64,000 bases of DNA from Pseudomonas gozinkensis (GTDB lineage Bacteria; Pseudomonadota; Gammaproteobacteria; Pseudomonadales; Pseudomonadaceae). The notes beneath the pieces were generated by a model. That model saw only the letters and a list, made by a program, of their open reading frames with translations, was not told the origin of the DNA and ran no database searches. The DNA is taken from positions 620,001-684,000 of the forward strand of contig NZ_CP062253.1 of the NCBI RefSeq assembly GCF_014863585.1, written 5' to 3'. Positions 37,747-47,941 of this stretch are shown in pieces (the stretch's first letter is position 1; the number at the start of each line of letters is the position of its first letter). The position numbers were made by a program, and so were the translations under genes.

Positions 37747-38510
37747 GTCAGTTGGAAAAAATCTACGGCGTTCACGCGGTAGAAGCGTTGCTGCGTCACC
37801 ACCCTAAACGCGTCAAGCAGATCTGGCTGGCTGAAAGCCGCAACGATCCGCGCGTGCAGACACTGATCGAGCTGGCCAACGAAAACCGCGTTCAGGTCGG
37901 TCAGGCCGAGCGTCGTGAAATGGACGCCTGGGTCGAAGGCGTGCACCAGGGTGTGGTGGCGGACGTCAGTCCAAGCCAGGTCTGGGGCGAAGCGATGCTC
38001 GACGAACTGCTCGATCGCACTGAAGGCGCGCCGCTGTTGCTGGTGCTCGACGGTGTGACCGATCCGCACAACCTCGGCGCCTGCCTGCGCTCGGCAGATG
38101 CTGCCGGTGCGCTGGCGGTCATTGTGCCGAAGGACAAGTCCGCCACCCTGACCCCTGTGGTGCGTAAAGTGGCTTGCGGCGCCGCGGAAGTGATTCCGCT
38201 GGTGGCCGTGACCAACCTCGCACGCACCCTGGAAAAGCTTCAGCAGCGTGGTCTGTGGGTAGTCGGCACGGCGGGTGAGGCCGAGGTCAGCATTTATGAC
38301 CAGGACCTGACCGGCCCGACCATCCTGATCATGGGCGCCGAAGGCAAAGGCATGCGTCGCCTGACCCGTGAACATTGCGACTACCTGGTGCACCTGCCGA
38401 TGGCCGGTAGCGTCAGCAGCCTCAACGTTTCGGTGGCGACTGGCGTGTGCCTGTTCGAGGCCCAGCGCCAGCGCGGTGCCAAGGCCAAGGCGGCTGCCAA
38501 AAAGGCTTAA
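37743..38510 (+). CDS. rlmB: 23S rRNA 2'-O-methyltransferase RlmB
   Basis: 255 residues. A SpoU-class SPOUT (knotted) enzyme that methylates the 2'-O of G2251 in 23S rRNA. The N-terminal substrate-binding domain (1-75, YGVHAVEALLRHHPKRVKQIW) and the motifs NLGACLRSADAAGA, MGAEGKGMRRLTREHCD and GSVSSLNVSVATGVCLFE are diagnostic. It overlaps rnr by four bases. A REPIN lies 18 bases after the stop. Confidence 0.96.
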   Translation: MSQLEKIYGVHAVEALLRHHPKRVKQIWLAESRNDPRVQTLIELANENRVQVGQAERREMDAWVEGVHQGVVADVSPSQVWGEAMLDELLDRTEGAPLLLVLDGVTDPHNLGACLRSADAAGALAVIVPKDKSATLTPVVRKVACGAAEVIPLVAVTNLARTLEKLQQRGLWVVGTAGEAEVSIYDQDLTGPTILIMGAEGKGMRRLTREHCDYLVHLPMAGSVSSLNVSVATGVCLFEAQRQRGAKAKAAAKKA

Positions 38511-38528
38511 GTCTCACACCGATTTAAA

Positions 38529-38619
38529 TGTGGGAGCGAGCTTGCTCGCGAAAACGGAGTGTCAGTCGACAAAAAATGTTGCCTGATGTATCCCCTTCGC
38601 GAGCAAGCTCGCTCCCACA
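38529..38619. repeat. REPIN 1 (inverted REP pair)
   Basis: TGTGGGAGCGAGCTTGCTCG (38529 onward) and its inverted mate CGAGCAAGCTCGCTCCCACA (ending 38619), separated by about 45 bases of unique sequence. REP pairs of this kind are non-autonomous elements mobilised by RAYT transposases in Pseudomonas. The remainder of 38511-38820 holds the rpsF promoter and leader. Confidence 0.9.
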
Positions 38620-38673
38620 GCGTCTTATGGCGGGGCAAAATTTCGGTGACTGTTCAAATAATCACCAATTGCC

Positions 38674-38702
38674 TTGCGCCTCTTCTATCCCTTCTCTACA
38701 AT
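38674..38702 (+). promoter_or_regulatory. Sigma-70 promoter of the rpsF cluster
   Basis: TTGCGC (38674-38679), 17 bases, TACAAT (38697-38702), followed by a GC-rich start region. It lies about 120 bases before rpsF, leaving an untranslated leader of roughly 110 bases. In other bacteria S6:S18 can bind its own leader, but no clear S18-type site was resolved by eye. Confidence 0.65.
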
Positions 38703-38820
38703 TGCGCCCCTTGCTGTGGCGGCAGGCATGCATGTGCCCCGCGCCAGCAAGTCCATAAGTGTCATTCACTCCTTGTCTGACCGTTTTTGAGCGGCAGGCT
38801 ACAACCCGTAAGGAGCATTC

Positions 38821-39249
38821 ATGCGTCATTACGAAATCATCTTTCTGGTCCACCCTGACCAGAGCGAGCAAGTCGGCGGCATGGTTGAGCGTTACACCAA
38901 GCTGATCGAAGAAGACGGCGGCAAAATCCACCGTCTGGAAGACTGGGGCCGTCGTCAACTGGCCTACGCAATCAACAATGTTCACAAGGCTCACTACGTG
39001 ATGCTGAACGTTGAGTGCACCGGCAAGGCCCTGGCCGAGCTGGAAGACAACTTCCGCTACAACGATGCTGTGATCCGTAACCTGGTCATCCGTCGCGACG
39101 AAGCCGTTACCGGCCAGTCCGAGATGCTCAAGGCTGAAGAAAACCGCAGTGAGCGCCGTGAGCGTCGCGAACGTCCTGAGCACGATGGCAGCGCCGATGG
39201 CGATGACAGCGATAGCGACAGCGACAACAGCGATAACGCTGACGAGTAA
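38821..39249 (+). CDS. rpsF: 30S ribosomal protein S6
   Basis: 142 residues starting [18 protein letters not shown], with TAAGGAG before the ATG. S6 binds S18 on the 30S platform. The globular part ends near residue 100, and the tail is very acidic ([21 protein letters not shown]). In Pseudomonas and E. coli, RimK adds glutamates to the S6 C-terminus. Here the acidic residues at the end are mostly Asp and Ser with a final Glu, still a plausible RimK substrate. Confidence 0.97.
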   Translation: MRHYEIIFLVHPDQSEQVGGMVERYTKLIEEDGGKIHRLEDWGRRQLAYAINNVHKAHYVMLNVECTGKALAELEDNFRYNDAVIRNLVIRRDEAVTGQSEMLKAEENRSERRERRERPEHDGSADGDDSDSDSDNSDNADE

Positions 39250-39277
39250 TCCACGGACCTTTTAAGGAGCCTATCAA

Positions 39278-39508
39278 ATGGCACGTTTCTTCCGTCGTCG
39301 TAAATTCTGCCGCTTCACCGCTGAAGACGTGAAGGAGATCGACTACAAAGATCTCAACACTCTGAAAGCCTACGTATCCGAGACCGGCAAAATCGTTCCA
39401 AGCCGCATCACCGGTACCAAAGCTCGTTATCAGCGTCAGCTGGCCACCGCTATCAAGCGCGCCCGCTTCCTGGCCCTGCTGGCCTACACCGACAGCCACG
39501 GCCGCTGA
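39278..39508 (+). CDS. rpsR: 30S ribosomal protein S18
   Basis: 76 residues starting [25 protein letters not shown], the standard S18 length and sequence. It pairs with S6 on the small subunit. TAAGGAG stands before the ATG, and the gene lies 28 bases after rpsF in the same operon. Confidence 0.98.
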
Positions 39509-39544
39509 GACCGGGCAGTCGACAAGTAGCAAAGGATTGAATGC

Positions 39545-40435
39545 ATGCGTGCCTTAGCTGAGTTCATCATGCGCGGCCGCATGCAGGCCACTCTTGTAGT
39601 GGCCGGATGTGCAACATTGCCGTTGTTGTATTGGTTGGGTGCCGCCGCCGGGAGCCTGGTGCTTCTGCGGCGCGGACTGACCGACGCCCTGGGCGTCGTG
39701 TCGCTGGGACTGCTGCCGGCATTGATCTGGTGGCTGTATGCCGATGACCCACGGGCACTTCTGGTGCTGCTGGGGTCTTCGGGGCTTGCGCTGGTGTTGC
39801 GCGCAAGCGAGTCCTGGGTTCGTACGCTGCTGGTCAGCGTAGCCATGGGGCTGGTGTTTTCAGTGGTGCTCGGGGTGGCGTTTGCGCCCCAGATCGAGAT
39901 GCTCGCGCAGGCCTTGATAAAGGTCATGCCCGCGCTTCTCGGTGATGCCTACCAACATTTGTCGGTAGACGAGCAGGCGCGTTTCGCGTCGCTGATTGCA
40001 CCGGTCCTGACCGGCCTGATTGCGGCCCTGTTGCAGATCGTCAGCGTGCTGAGCCTGATTGTCGGGCGCTATTGGCAGGCGTTGTTGTACAACCCGGGTG
40101 GTTTTGGTCGCGAGTTTCGCGCCATCCGGATCCCGCTGGGGCTGGCGATGTTACTGCTGGCGTTGATGCTTCTGGGCCCGAATCTCGGTGCACAGATGGC
40201 CATGTTGACGCCGTTGTGCAGTGTACCGCTGGTGTTCGCCGGGCTGGCCCTGATTCACGGGCTGGTGGCGCAAAGGCGACTGGCCGGTTTCTGGCTGGTG
40301 GGGTTGTACGTGACGCTGTTGCTGTTCATGCAGCTGATCTATCCGTTGCTCGTGGTTCTGGCCATTGTCGACAGCCTGATTGATTTTCGCGGTCGGGTGT
40401 CGAAAGACACCGATAACGCGAACGGTGAAGGTTAA
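39545..40435 (+). CDS. Multi-pass membrane protein between rpsR and rplI (YybS/DUF2232-like)
   Basis: 296 residues with about eight hydrophobic helices and no catalytic motif. Its place between rpsR and rplI is conserved in Pseudomonas, and the fold pattern and setting resemble YybS/DUF2232 proteins, which also sit near rplI and dnaB in Firmicutes. That assignment rests on resemblance and position. It has a signal-free N-terminus, MRALAEFIMRGRMQATLVVAGCATLPLL, and a short charged tail. Function is unknown; some relatives have been linked to cell-envelope or vitamin uptake roles, which I cannot test here. Confidence 0.72.
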   Translation: MRALAEFIMRGRMQATLVVAGCATLPLLYWLGAAAGSLVLLRRGLTDALGVVSLGLLPALIWWLYADDPRALLVLLGSSGLALVLRASESWVRTLLVSVAMGLVFSVVLGVAFAPQIEMLAQALIKVMPALLGDAYQHLSVDEQARFASLIAPVLTGLIAALLQIVSVLSLIVGRYWQALLYNPGGFGREFRAIRIPLGLAMLLLALMLLGPNLGAQMAMLTPLCSVPLVFAGLALIHGLVAQRRLAGFWLVGLYVTLLLFMQLIYPLLVVLAIVDSLIDFRGRVSKDTDNANGEG

Positions 40436-40454
40436 AAGTTAAGAGGATTTCCAC

Positions 40455-40901
40455 ATGCAACTGATCCTTCTGGAAAAAATCGCCAACCTGGGCAACCTGG
40501 GCGACAAAGTAAACGTTAAGGCCGGTTACGGCCGTAACTACCTGCTGCCTTTCGGCAAAGCCACCGCTGCGACCGCTGCCAACCTGGCTGCGTTCGAAGA
40601 GCGTCGCGCTGAGCTGGAAAAAGCCGCCGCAGACCGTAAAGCATCGGCTGAAAGCCGTGCTGCCCAACTGGCCGAGCTGGAAGTGACCATCACTGCCACC
40701 GCTGGCGACGAAGGCAAGCTGTTCGGTTCGATCGGTACTCACGACATCGCTGACGCACTGACCGCCTCCGGCGTTGAAGTTGCGAAAAGCGAAGTTCGTC
40801 TGCCGAACGGCACCATCCGCAACGTGGGTGAATTCGACGTGGCTGTGCACCTGCACGCCGAAGTTGAAGCCACCGTACGCGTTGTCGTGGTAGCAGCTTA
40901 A
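40455..40901 (+). CDS. rplI: 50S ribosomal protein L9
   Basis: 148 residues starting [32 protein letters not shown], the diagnostic L9 N-domain, then the long helix (about 40-75) and the C-domain. It binds 23S rRNA domain V at the L1-stalk base. AGAGGA precedes the ATG. A terminator follows. Confidence 0.98.
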   Translation: MQLILLEKIANLGNLGDKVNVKAGYGRNYLLPFGKATAATAANLAAFEERRAELEKAAADRKASAESRAAQLAELEVTITATAGDEGKLFGSIGTHDIADALTASGVEVAKSEVRLPNGTIRNVGEFDVAVHLHAEVEATVRVVVVAA

Positions 40902-40948
40902 GCAACACCCTGATCGACTGGCGGCTTGTCCGTCAGACGGTTAACATC

Positions 40949-40982
40949 GGGCACGATCCTGTTTACAGGTCGTGCCCTTTGT
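40949..40982 (+). terminator. Terminator after rplI
   Basis: GGGCACGA pairs with TCGTGCCC, with an inner CCTG/CAGG pairing, followed by TTTGTCTTT. It lies 47 bases after the rplI stop and separates dnaB from the ribosomal cluster. Confidence 0.8.
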
Positions 40983-41021
40983 CTTTCTGCACTCCCTGCT
41001 TTTCCTGATTAAAAAGTGGCC

Positions 41022-42419
41022 ATGAACGAAATCTCCGCTCCCGAGCAATACGATCTGCAAACCGCCGCGCTGAAAGTGCCGCCGCATTCCATCGAGGCCG
41101 AACAGGCCGTGCTCGGTGGTCTGATGCTGGACAACAACGCCTGGGAACGCGTGCTCGATCAAGTCTCCGACGGCGATTTCTACCGACATGACCACCGTCT
41201 GATTTTCCGTGCGATCGCCAAACTGGCCGATCAGAACATGCCGATCGACGTCGTGACCCTTGCCGAGCAACTGGACAAGGAAGGTCAGACCTCGCAGGTC
41301 GGCGGCCTCGGCTATCTTGGCGAGCTGGCGAAAAACACGCCGTCCGTCGCCAACATCAAGGCCTATGCGCAGATCGTCCGCCAGCGTGCGACGTTGCGTC
41401 AGTTGATCGGTATCAGCACCGAAATTGCCGACAGCGCCTTCAACCCCGAAGGTCGCACCGCCGAGGAAATCCTCGACGAAGCCGAGCGGCAGATTTTCGC
41501 AATTGCCGAGGCTCGGCCAAAAACCGGCGGCCCGGTGGGTGTGAACGACCTGTTGACCAAGGCCATCGACCGTATCGATACCCTGTTCAACACCGCCGAC
41601 GCGATCACCGGCCTGTCCACCGGCTACACCGACCTCGACGAGAAGACCAGCGGCTTGCAACCGTCCGACCTGATCATCGTCGCCGGTCGTCCGTCGATGG
41701 GTAAGACGACTTTCGCGATGAACCTGGTGGAAAACGCCGTGTTGCGCAGCGACAAGGTAGTGCTGGTGTACTCCCTAGAGATGCCAGGCGAATCGTTGAT
41801 CATGCGTATGCTGTCGTCCCTCGGTCGCATCGACCAGACCAAGGTGCGTTCCGGTCAGCTGGAAGACGATGACTGGCCGCGCCTGACCTCGGCGGTCAAC
41901 CTGCTCAACGACCGCAAGCTGTTCATCGATGACACCGCGGGTATCAGCCCGTCGGAGATGCGTGCCCGGACCCGCCGTCTGGTTCGTGAGCACGGTGACA
42001 TCGGCCTGATCATGATCGACTACCTGCAGCTGATGCAGATCCCCGGCTCCAGCGGTGATAACCGGACCAACGAGATTTCCGAGATCTCCCGATCCCTGAA
42101 AGCCCTGGCCAAGGAGTTCAACTGCCCGGTGGTCGCCCTGTCGCAGCTCAACCGCTCCCTGGAACAGCGTCCCAACAAGCGCCCTGTGAACTCCGACTTG
42201 CGGGAATCCGGAGCGATCGAGCAGGACGCCGACGTGATCATGTTCGTGTACCGGGACGAGGTGTATCACCCGGAAACCGAGCACAAGGGCATCGCCGAAA
42301 TCATCATCGGCAAGCAGCGGAACGGCCCGATCGGCTTCATTCGCCTGGCCTTCATCGGCAAGTACACCCGCTTCGAAAACCTTGCCCCGGGCAGCTACAA
42401 CTTCGACGACGACGAGTAA
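41022..42419 (+). CDS. dnaB: Replicative DNA helicase
   Basis: 465 residues from the ATG at 41022 (MNEISAPEQYDLQTAALKVPPHSIEAEQAVLGG). DnaB is the hexameric 5'-3' helicase at the replication fork. An N-terminal DnaG-binding domain (about 20-125), a linker, and a RecA-type motor with Walker A GRPSMGKTTFAMN and Walker B LIMIDYLQLM. It contains no intein. A GTG two codons upstream (41016) is a less likely start. Confidence 0.97.
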   Translation: MNEISAPEQYDLQTAALKVPPHSIEAEQAVLGGLMLDNNAWERVLDQVSDGDFYRHDHRLIFRAIAKLADQNMPIDVVTLAEQLDKEGQTSQVGGLGYLGELAKNTPSVANIKAYAQIVRQRATLRQLIGISTEIADSAFNPEGRTAEEILDEAERQIFAIAEARPKTGGPVGVNDLLTKAIDRIDTLFNTADAITGLSTGYTDLDEKTSGLQPSDLIIVAGRPSMGKTTFAMNLVENAVLRSDKVVLVYSLEMPGESLIMRMLSSLGRIDQTKVRSGQLEDDDWPRLTSAVNLLNDRKLFIDDTAGISPSEMRARTRRLVREHGDIGLIMIDYLQLMQIPGSSGDNRTNEISEISRSLKALAKEFNCPVVALSQLNRSLEQRPNKRPVNSDLRESGAIEQDADVIMFVYRDEVYHPETEHKGIAEIIIGKQRNGPIGFIRLAFIGKYTRFENLAPGSYNFDDDE

Positions 42420-42449
42420 GGGCTGACGGCCCCGGGCTGGTTTCCGATT

Positions 42450-42477
42450 GCCGGACGCCGCAGTTGCTGCGTCCGGC
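42450..42477 (+). terminator. Hairpin between dnaB and the convergent effector-like gene
   Basis: GCCGGAC pairs with GTCCGGC with an inner GCAG/CTGC pairing. No T run follows on either strand, so termination is weakly supported. Confidence 0.4.
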
Positions 42478-42494
42478 TTATGGCGAGCGACTCG

Positions 42495-45068
42495 TTATGC
42501 GAAGGCAAAGAGCTTCTGCGCCACTTTCGGACTGATGAGCTCTCGCCATATCGCCTGGTGTGCAAGCCCTGCCTGCTCCTGGCGTTGCTGATGCTGGCTG
42601 CCCAGCCTGGCCTGGGCAAGGGTTTTCAGGTGGGCGCCCTTGACGGTGAAGTCAAGCGGCTGCCGATCCTGGCGGTCGTAGTGGAAGTGGGCTTCCCACA
42701 ACGGTGTATTGCCGGAGCGGTCATTGATCGAATAGACATCGAGAAATGATTTGTCCCTGCCCTTGCCGAGCTGTTTGCGATCGACTGTCTTGAAGACGCT
42801 GAGCTCTGAATGATCGAGCAGGTAGTAAAGTCGCAGGACATCCAGCACGTCCTTGTCCTTGTACATGCGCAACATGGTGTTGCGCCCCGCCTCGCTGAGC
42901 GAATCGCCTGCCGCTTTCAGCCGTTTGATGATTGCGACCTGTGCATCATCGATAGTCCCTTGGCTGCTCTCCAGACGCGTGGCCAACCCATGAAGCTCGT
43001 CGGCACCTTCGTCAAGTGATTCCCGGATACTGGTTGGATTTGCCTTGCGGTTTTCCATTGCCTGGCCTTCGGTGAGCAGTCCGTCGACTTTGGCCAGCAG
43101 GCGGTTTGCCTGGCCGAGCAGTTGTGCTTTCGATTCCGCAGGCGATGCGGAGCGTATGGGGCGCCATTCGCCCTGTCTTTTCTCGTAGCGTTGAGGAGGT
43201 TCGTTCGGTTTGAACGGATCCGGTACTTGAACGGTGACGCTACCGTCCGCATCGACTTCCTTGAGCCCCACAAGGACTCGGTAGGTGCCGTGCTGTCGGG
43301 TCCGGAAAATTTTTCGTGGTGCAGTGGGGGCCGCCGCGGGGACAGGTTGCTGTGGCACGAAATCCAGATCGATGTCCTGATCGAGCGCGGGCCAATCGGT
43401 GTTGTTCTCGATTCTGCTGTGAATGTCGTTCAGCCGAGTGTCGAGCCTTGATTCGAATGTGCCAAGCAAAGACAAGACCTCTTGGAGGTGAGGCGCGTTT
43501 TCAGCGTCTGGCGCTATAGATAGTTCCTCGAAACGGCCTTTTTCAAGCCTGATCTCATCGAGCGCGAGTCGCAGGGCAACTGGTTGAGTATGGCTGGCCA
43601 CGTTGTGCAGCTCCTCCACGAAAAAGTGGATGGCCATGTAGCTGCGGATACCGAAGGCCGGTGGTTGCTGCGGGTCGTCGGAGAGCAGGCGCAGGCAGAT
43701 GTTGTATTTGCTGTAGTTGACCTGATCAAAACTCGGTACGCCTCGATTGAGCTCCTCGATTTCGGACGCGGCACTGCGGGTCGATTTCTGGATCTGATCC
43801 ATCACGGCTTGTCGTTCTTCAAGGATCCTGAGCTTCTTGTTCAGGTGGGCAAGATTGCTCGTCAATGCCTCGACCGTCATCGTTTGTAGGGTGGTGTACA
43901 CCCGCCTGTCCATGACGGCGATCAGTTTGTTGAAAAAGTCGACCCGGTTCAGTTGTTGAGTATGCAGTTCGGACTTATAGACACCGCCGGCCTTCAGCAG
44001 AATCAGCCAGTCCTTGTTGTCGATGAGTGATTTGACGTAATCGGCCTGCATCCTGGTGTGTCTGATGATGTGCACTTCAAGTCCGATCAGCGCCGCTCTT
44101 TCTGCCTGACTGCCCTCCGGCAGATGTTTTGCAGCGTTCCAGAGTTGATGGAAGCGCATCTGGGACGTTTCCAGCGCACCGAAGGCTTGCTTGACGGGCT
44201 CGTACTGTTGCAACAGATAAGCCACTTTGTCCTGGGACGTTGCTGTGCGGCGCATGCCGCCTTGCAGCCCGAAGAAATGAGGAACCCATCGGTTATCAGC
44301 GTTTCGAGTGATGGCCAGGGACTCACCCGCTCGGCTTCCCCGATAAATGTTCGCGCTGTCGTGGGCAACCGGGTCCTTCGAGTTGACGATGCGCCAGACG
44401 CTCTGCGCGGGAGATGAGGCATCTACGTCGCGCATGATCTGGTAGGCGTGGCCCTCAACGACGGCGTACAGCTTGCCTTCAAAACCGTGCAGCCCGTCGT
44501 GGTCCGGCGTTGCAGCGGAGAAATCCAGTGGGGTGCGGAAGCTTTGCAGGCGCTGCCGTGGCAACGGGAAATGCATTGAGTCAGCGTCATCGAGCGAAAA
44601 CCAGCGCAGGCTGGCAGGGTCCTGCAATAGAAAAGGTCCTGAGGGTTCCCGTTCGCCGGGCAGTTTGGCGCGGTACAGTCCGCTTGCGGAGTCCCGACCC
44701 ACGTGCAGGACGTGGCCATCCTCGGTATGGACGAACAGCCGTCCTTTCAAATGCATGAGTCCTTGGGCATCGGCTGGCGGCAATACACCGCCGAGGGTGA
44801 TGCGGTAGTCCGCCAGTGGCGACGCAAACGGGTTGTCAGGTGGGGCGGAGTCCGGGATTTCAGTAATGGTCAGCGGCGGGGCCGGCGTTATTGCATCAAG
44901 GTCGCCGGCGGCCGGCAGCCTGCCGGGTCCTTGGTGTGGAACAGAAGGCGTGTCGTGGGAGGGCGGCCGAGGCGTAACGCCAGTTCGGGGTCGGTGGTCG
45001 TTGATCGAGTGCGAGGGCGTATGCACTTCGGCGTTGGTGATCCCCCTTGAAGGCGGTTTTACGGGCAT
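42495..45068 (-). CDS. Large effector-like protein of unknown function
   Basis: 857 residues, no signal peptide or membrane helix, with AAGGA ten bases before the ATG. A Pro-rich disordered N-terminus (1-80) leads to a module at 81-160 (DYRI, ADAQG, KGRLFVHT, SGLYR, PSGPFL, RWF) that aligns without gaps with residues 81-160 of the LRR protein at 7815-9452. A looser second copy follows (about 188-265, GLHGFEGKLYAVVEGHAYQI, VWRI). Then come long helices (about 280-560), a short beta-rich segment (about 590-650, TYRVLVGLKEVD) and a C-terminal part with YYLLDHSELSVFKTV and FHYDRQDRQPLDFTVKG. It resembles the large toxin/effector proteins common in plant-associated Pseudomonas, but I cannot name a catalytic domain. 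It lies between dnaB and ygiQ, convergent with dnaB. Confidence 0.75.
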   Translation of the reverse strand: MPVKPPSRGITNAEVHTPSHSINDHRPRTGVTPRPPSHDTPSVPHQGPGRLPAAGDLDAITPAPPLTITEIPDSAPPDNPFASPLADYRITLGGVLPPADAQGLMHLKGRLFVHTEDGHVLHVGRDSASGLYRAKLPGEREPSGPFLLQDPASLRWFSLDDADSMHFPLPRQRLQSFRTPLDFSAATPDHDGLHGFEGKLYAVVEGHAYQIMRDVDASSPAQSVWRIVNSKDPVAHDSANIYRGSRAGESLAITRNADNRWVPHFFGLQGGMRRTATSQDKVAYLLQQYEPVKQAFGALETSQMRFHQLWNAAKHLPEGSQAERAALIGLEVHIIRHTRMQADYVKSLIDNKDWLILLKAGGVYKSELHTQQLNRVDFFNKLIAVMDRRVYTTLQTMTVEALTSNLAHLNKKLRILEERQAVMDQIQKSTRSAASEIEELNRGVPSFDQVNYSKYNICLRLLSDDPQQPPAFGIRSYMAIHFFVEELHNVASHTQPVALRLALDEIRLEKGRFEELSIAPDAENAPHLQEVLSLLGTFESRLDTRLNDIHSRIENNTDWPALDQDIDLDFVPQQPVPAAAPTAPRKIFRTRQHGTYRVLVGLKEVDADGSVTVQVPDPFKPNEPPQRYEKRQGEWRPIRSASPAESKAQLLGQANRLLAKVDGLLTEGQAMENRKANPTSIRESLDEGADELHGLATRLESSQGTIDDAQVAIIKRLKAAGDSLSEAGRNTMLRMYKDKDVLDVLRLYYLLDHSELSVFKTVDRKQLGKGRDKSFLDVYSINDRSGNTPLWEAHFHYDRQDRQPLDFTVKGAHLKTLAQARLGSQHQQRQEQAGLAHQAIWRELISPKVAQKLFAFA

Positions 45069-45273
45069 AAGTATTCATCCTTGAATGCTTGAGTGGTGTC
45101 TGGCGTTATTGCCGGTTTTGTGTGGTGAACCGGTGCGGCGCTTATCGTCTGGAGCGAAAAAGGGACAGATAAGCGGCAATTGGAGAATCCGACCACGGTC
45201 GTCGGAATTGGTCAAAATTTGTGCTATATTCCGCGCCCGCGAAATTCAATGAAAGCCAACACCGGTTATCGAC

Positions 45274-47577
<2,304 letters not shown>

Positions 47578-47595
47578 AACGCACTTGAGCTGAAC

Positions 47596-47624
47596 AAAAC
47601 GCCAACCTTCGGGTTGGCGTTTTG
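47596..47624 (+). terminator. Terminator after ygiQ
   Basis: AAAACGCCAACC TTCG GGTTGGCGTTTT, 18 bases after the stop codon; a stable UUCG-loop hairpin. Confidence 0.9.
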
Positions 47625-47662
47625 CATTTCAGGGTTCAATGCATGTGTTAGCGCCACGGGCC

Positions 47663-47755
47663 TCATCGCTGGCAAGCCAGCTCCCACAGGTTTATCTGCC
47701 GTTCCCAAAACTGTGGCCACTGAAGCTAGTTGTGGGAGCTGGCTTGCCAGCGATG
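47663..47755. repeat. REPIN 2 (inverted REP pair)
   Basis: TCATCGCTGGCAAGCCAGCT with CCCACA, and the inverted TGTGGGAGCTGGCTTGCCAG with CGATG, about 42 bases apart. The stem sequence (CTGGCTTGCCAG) differs from REPIN 1 and 3 (GAGCTTGCTC), so it belongs to another REP type. The 130 bases after it show nothing until the sigma-54 element. Confidence 0.9.
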
Positions 47756-47888
47756 GCGCAAGTTCCAACACCGCGTAAACATCTGCCCGCCACATTTAGG
47801 CGCAACTTCGCCAAACCATTTCACCGCATCGCCCGATTTTGGTGCTGTACTGCCCTAAGCATTCCGGGAAAGCGCCCAAGCCTCTGCA

Positions 47889-47903
47889 TGGCATAAGTCT
47901 TGC
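47889..47903 (+). promoter_or_regulatory. Sigma-54-type promoter of the transglutaminase/ATP-grasp operon
   Basis: TGGCAT-AAGTC-TTGC. The GG (-24) and GC (-12) pairs are separated by exactly ten bases, and the sequence fits TGGCAC-N5-TTGC with one mismatch. It lies 39 bases before the GTG start, so a start site near 47915 would leave a short leader. An enhancer-binding activator would be needed; no clear NtrC site was found upstream. Confidence 0.65.
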
Positions 47904-47941
47904 GCGCTTTCGAATACGCTTGGGCTCGCAGGAGGCACGCC

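Noticed and set aside
38529..38619. Possible CRISPR or terminator from the repeated palindromes
   Set aside because: There are only paired inverted copies with unique spacing, matching REPIN structure; no regular direct repeats or cas genes.
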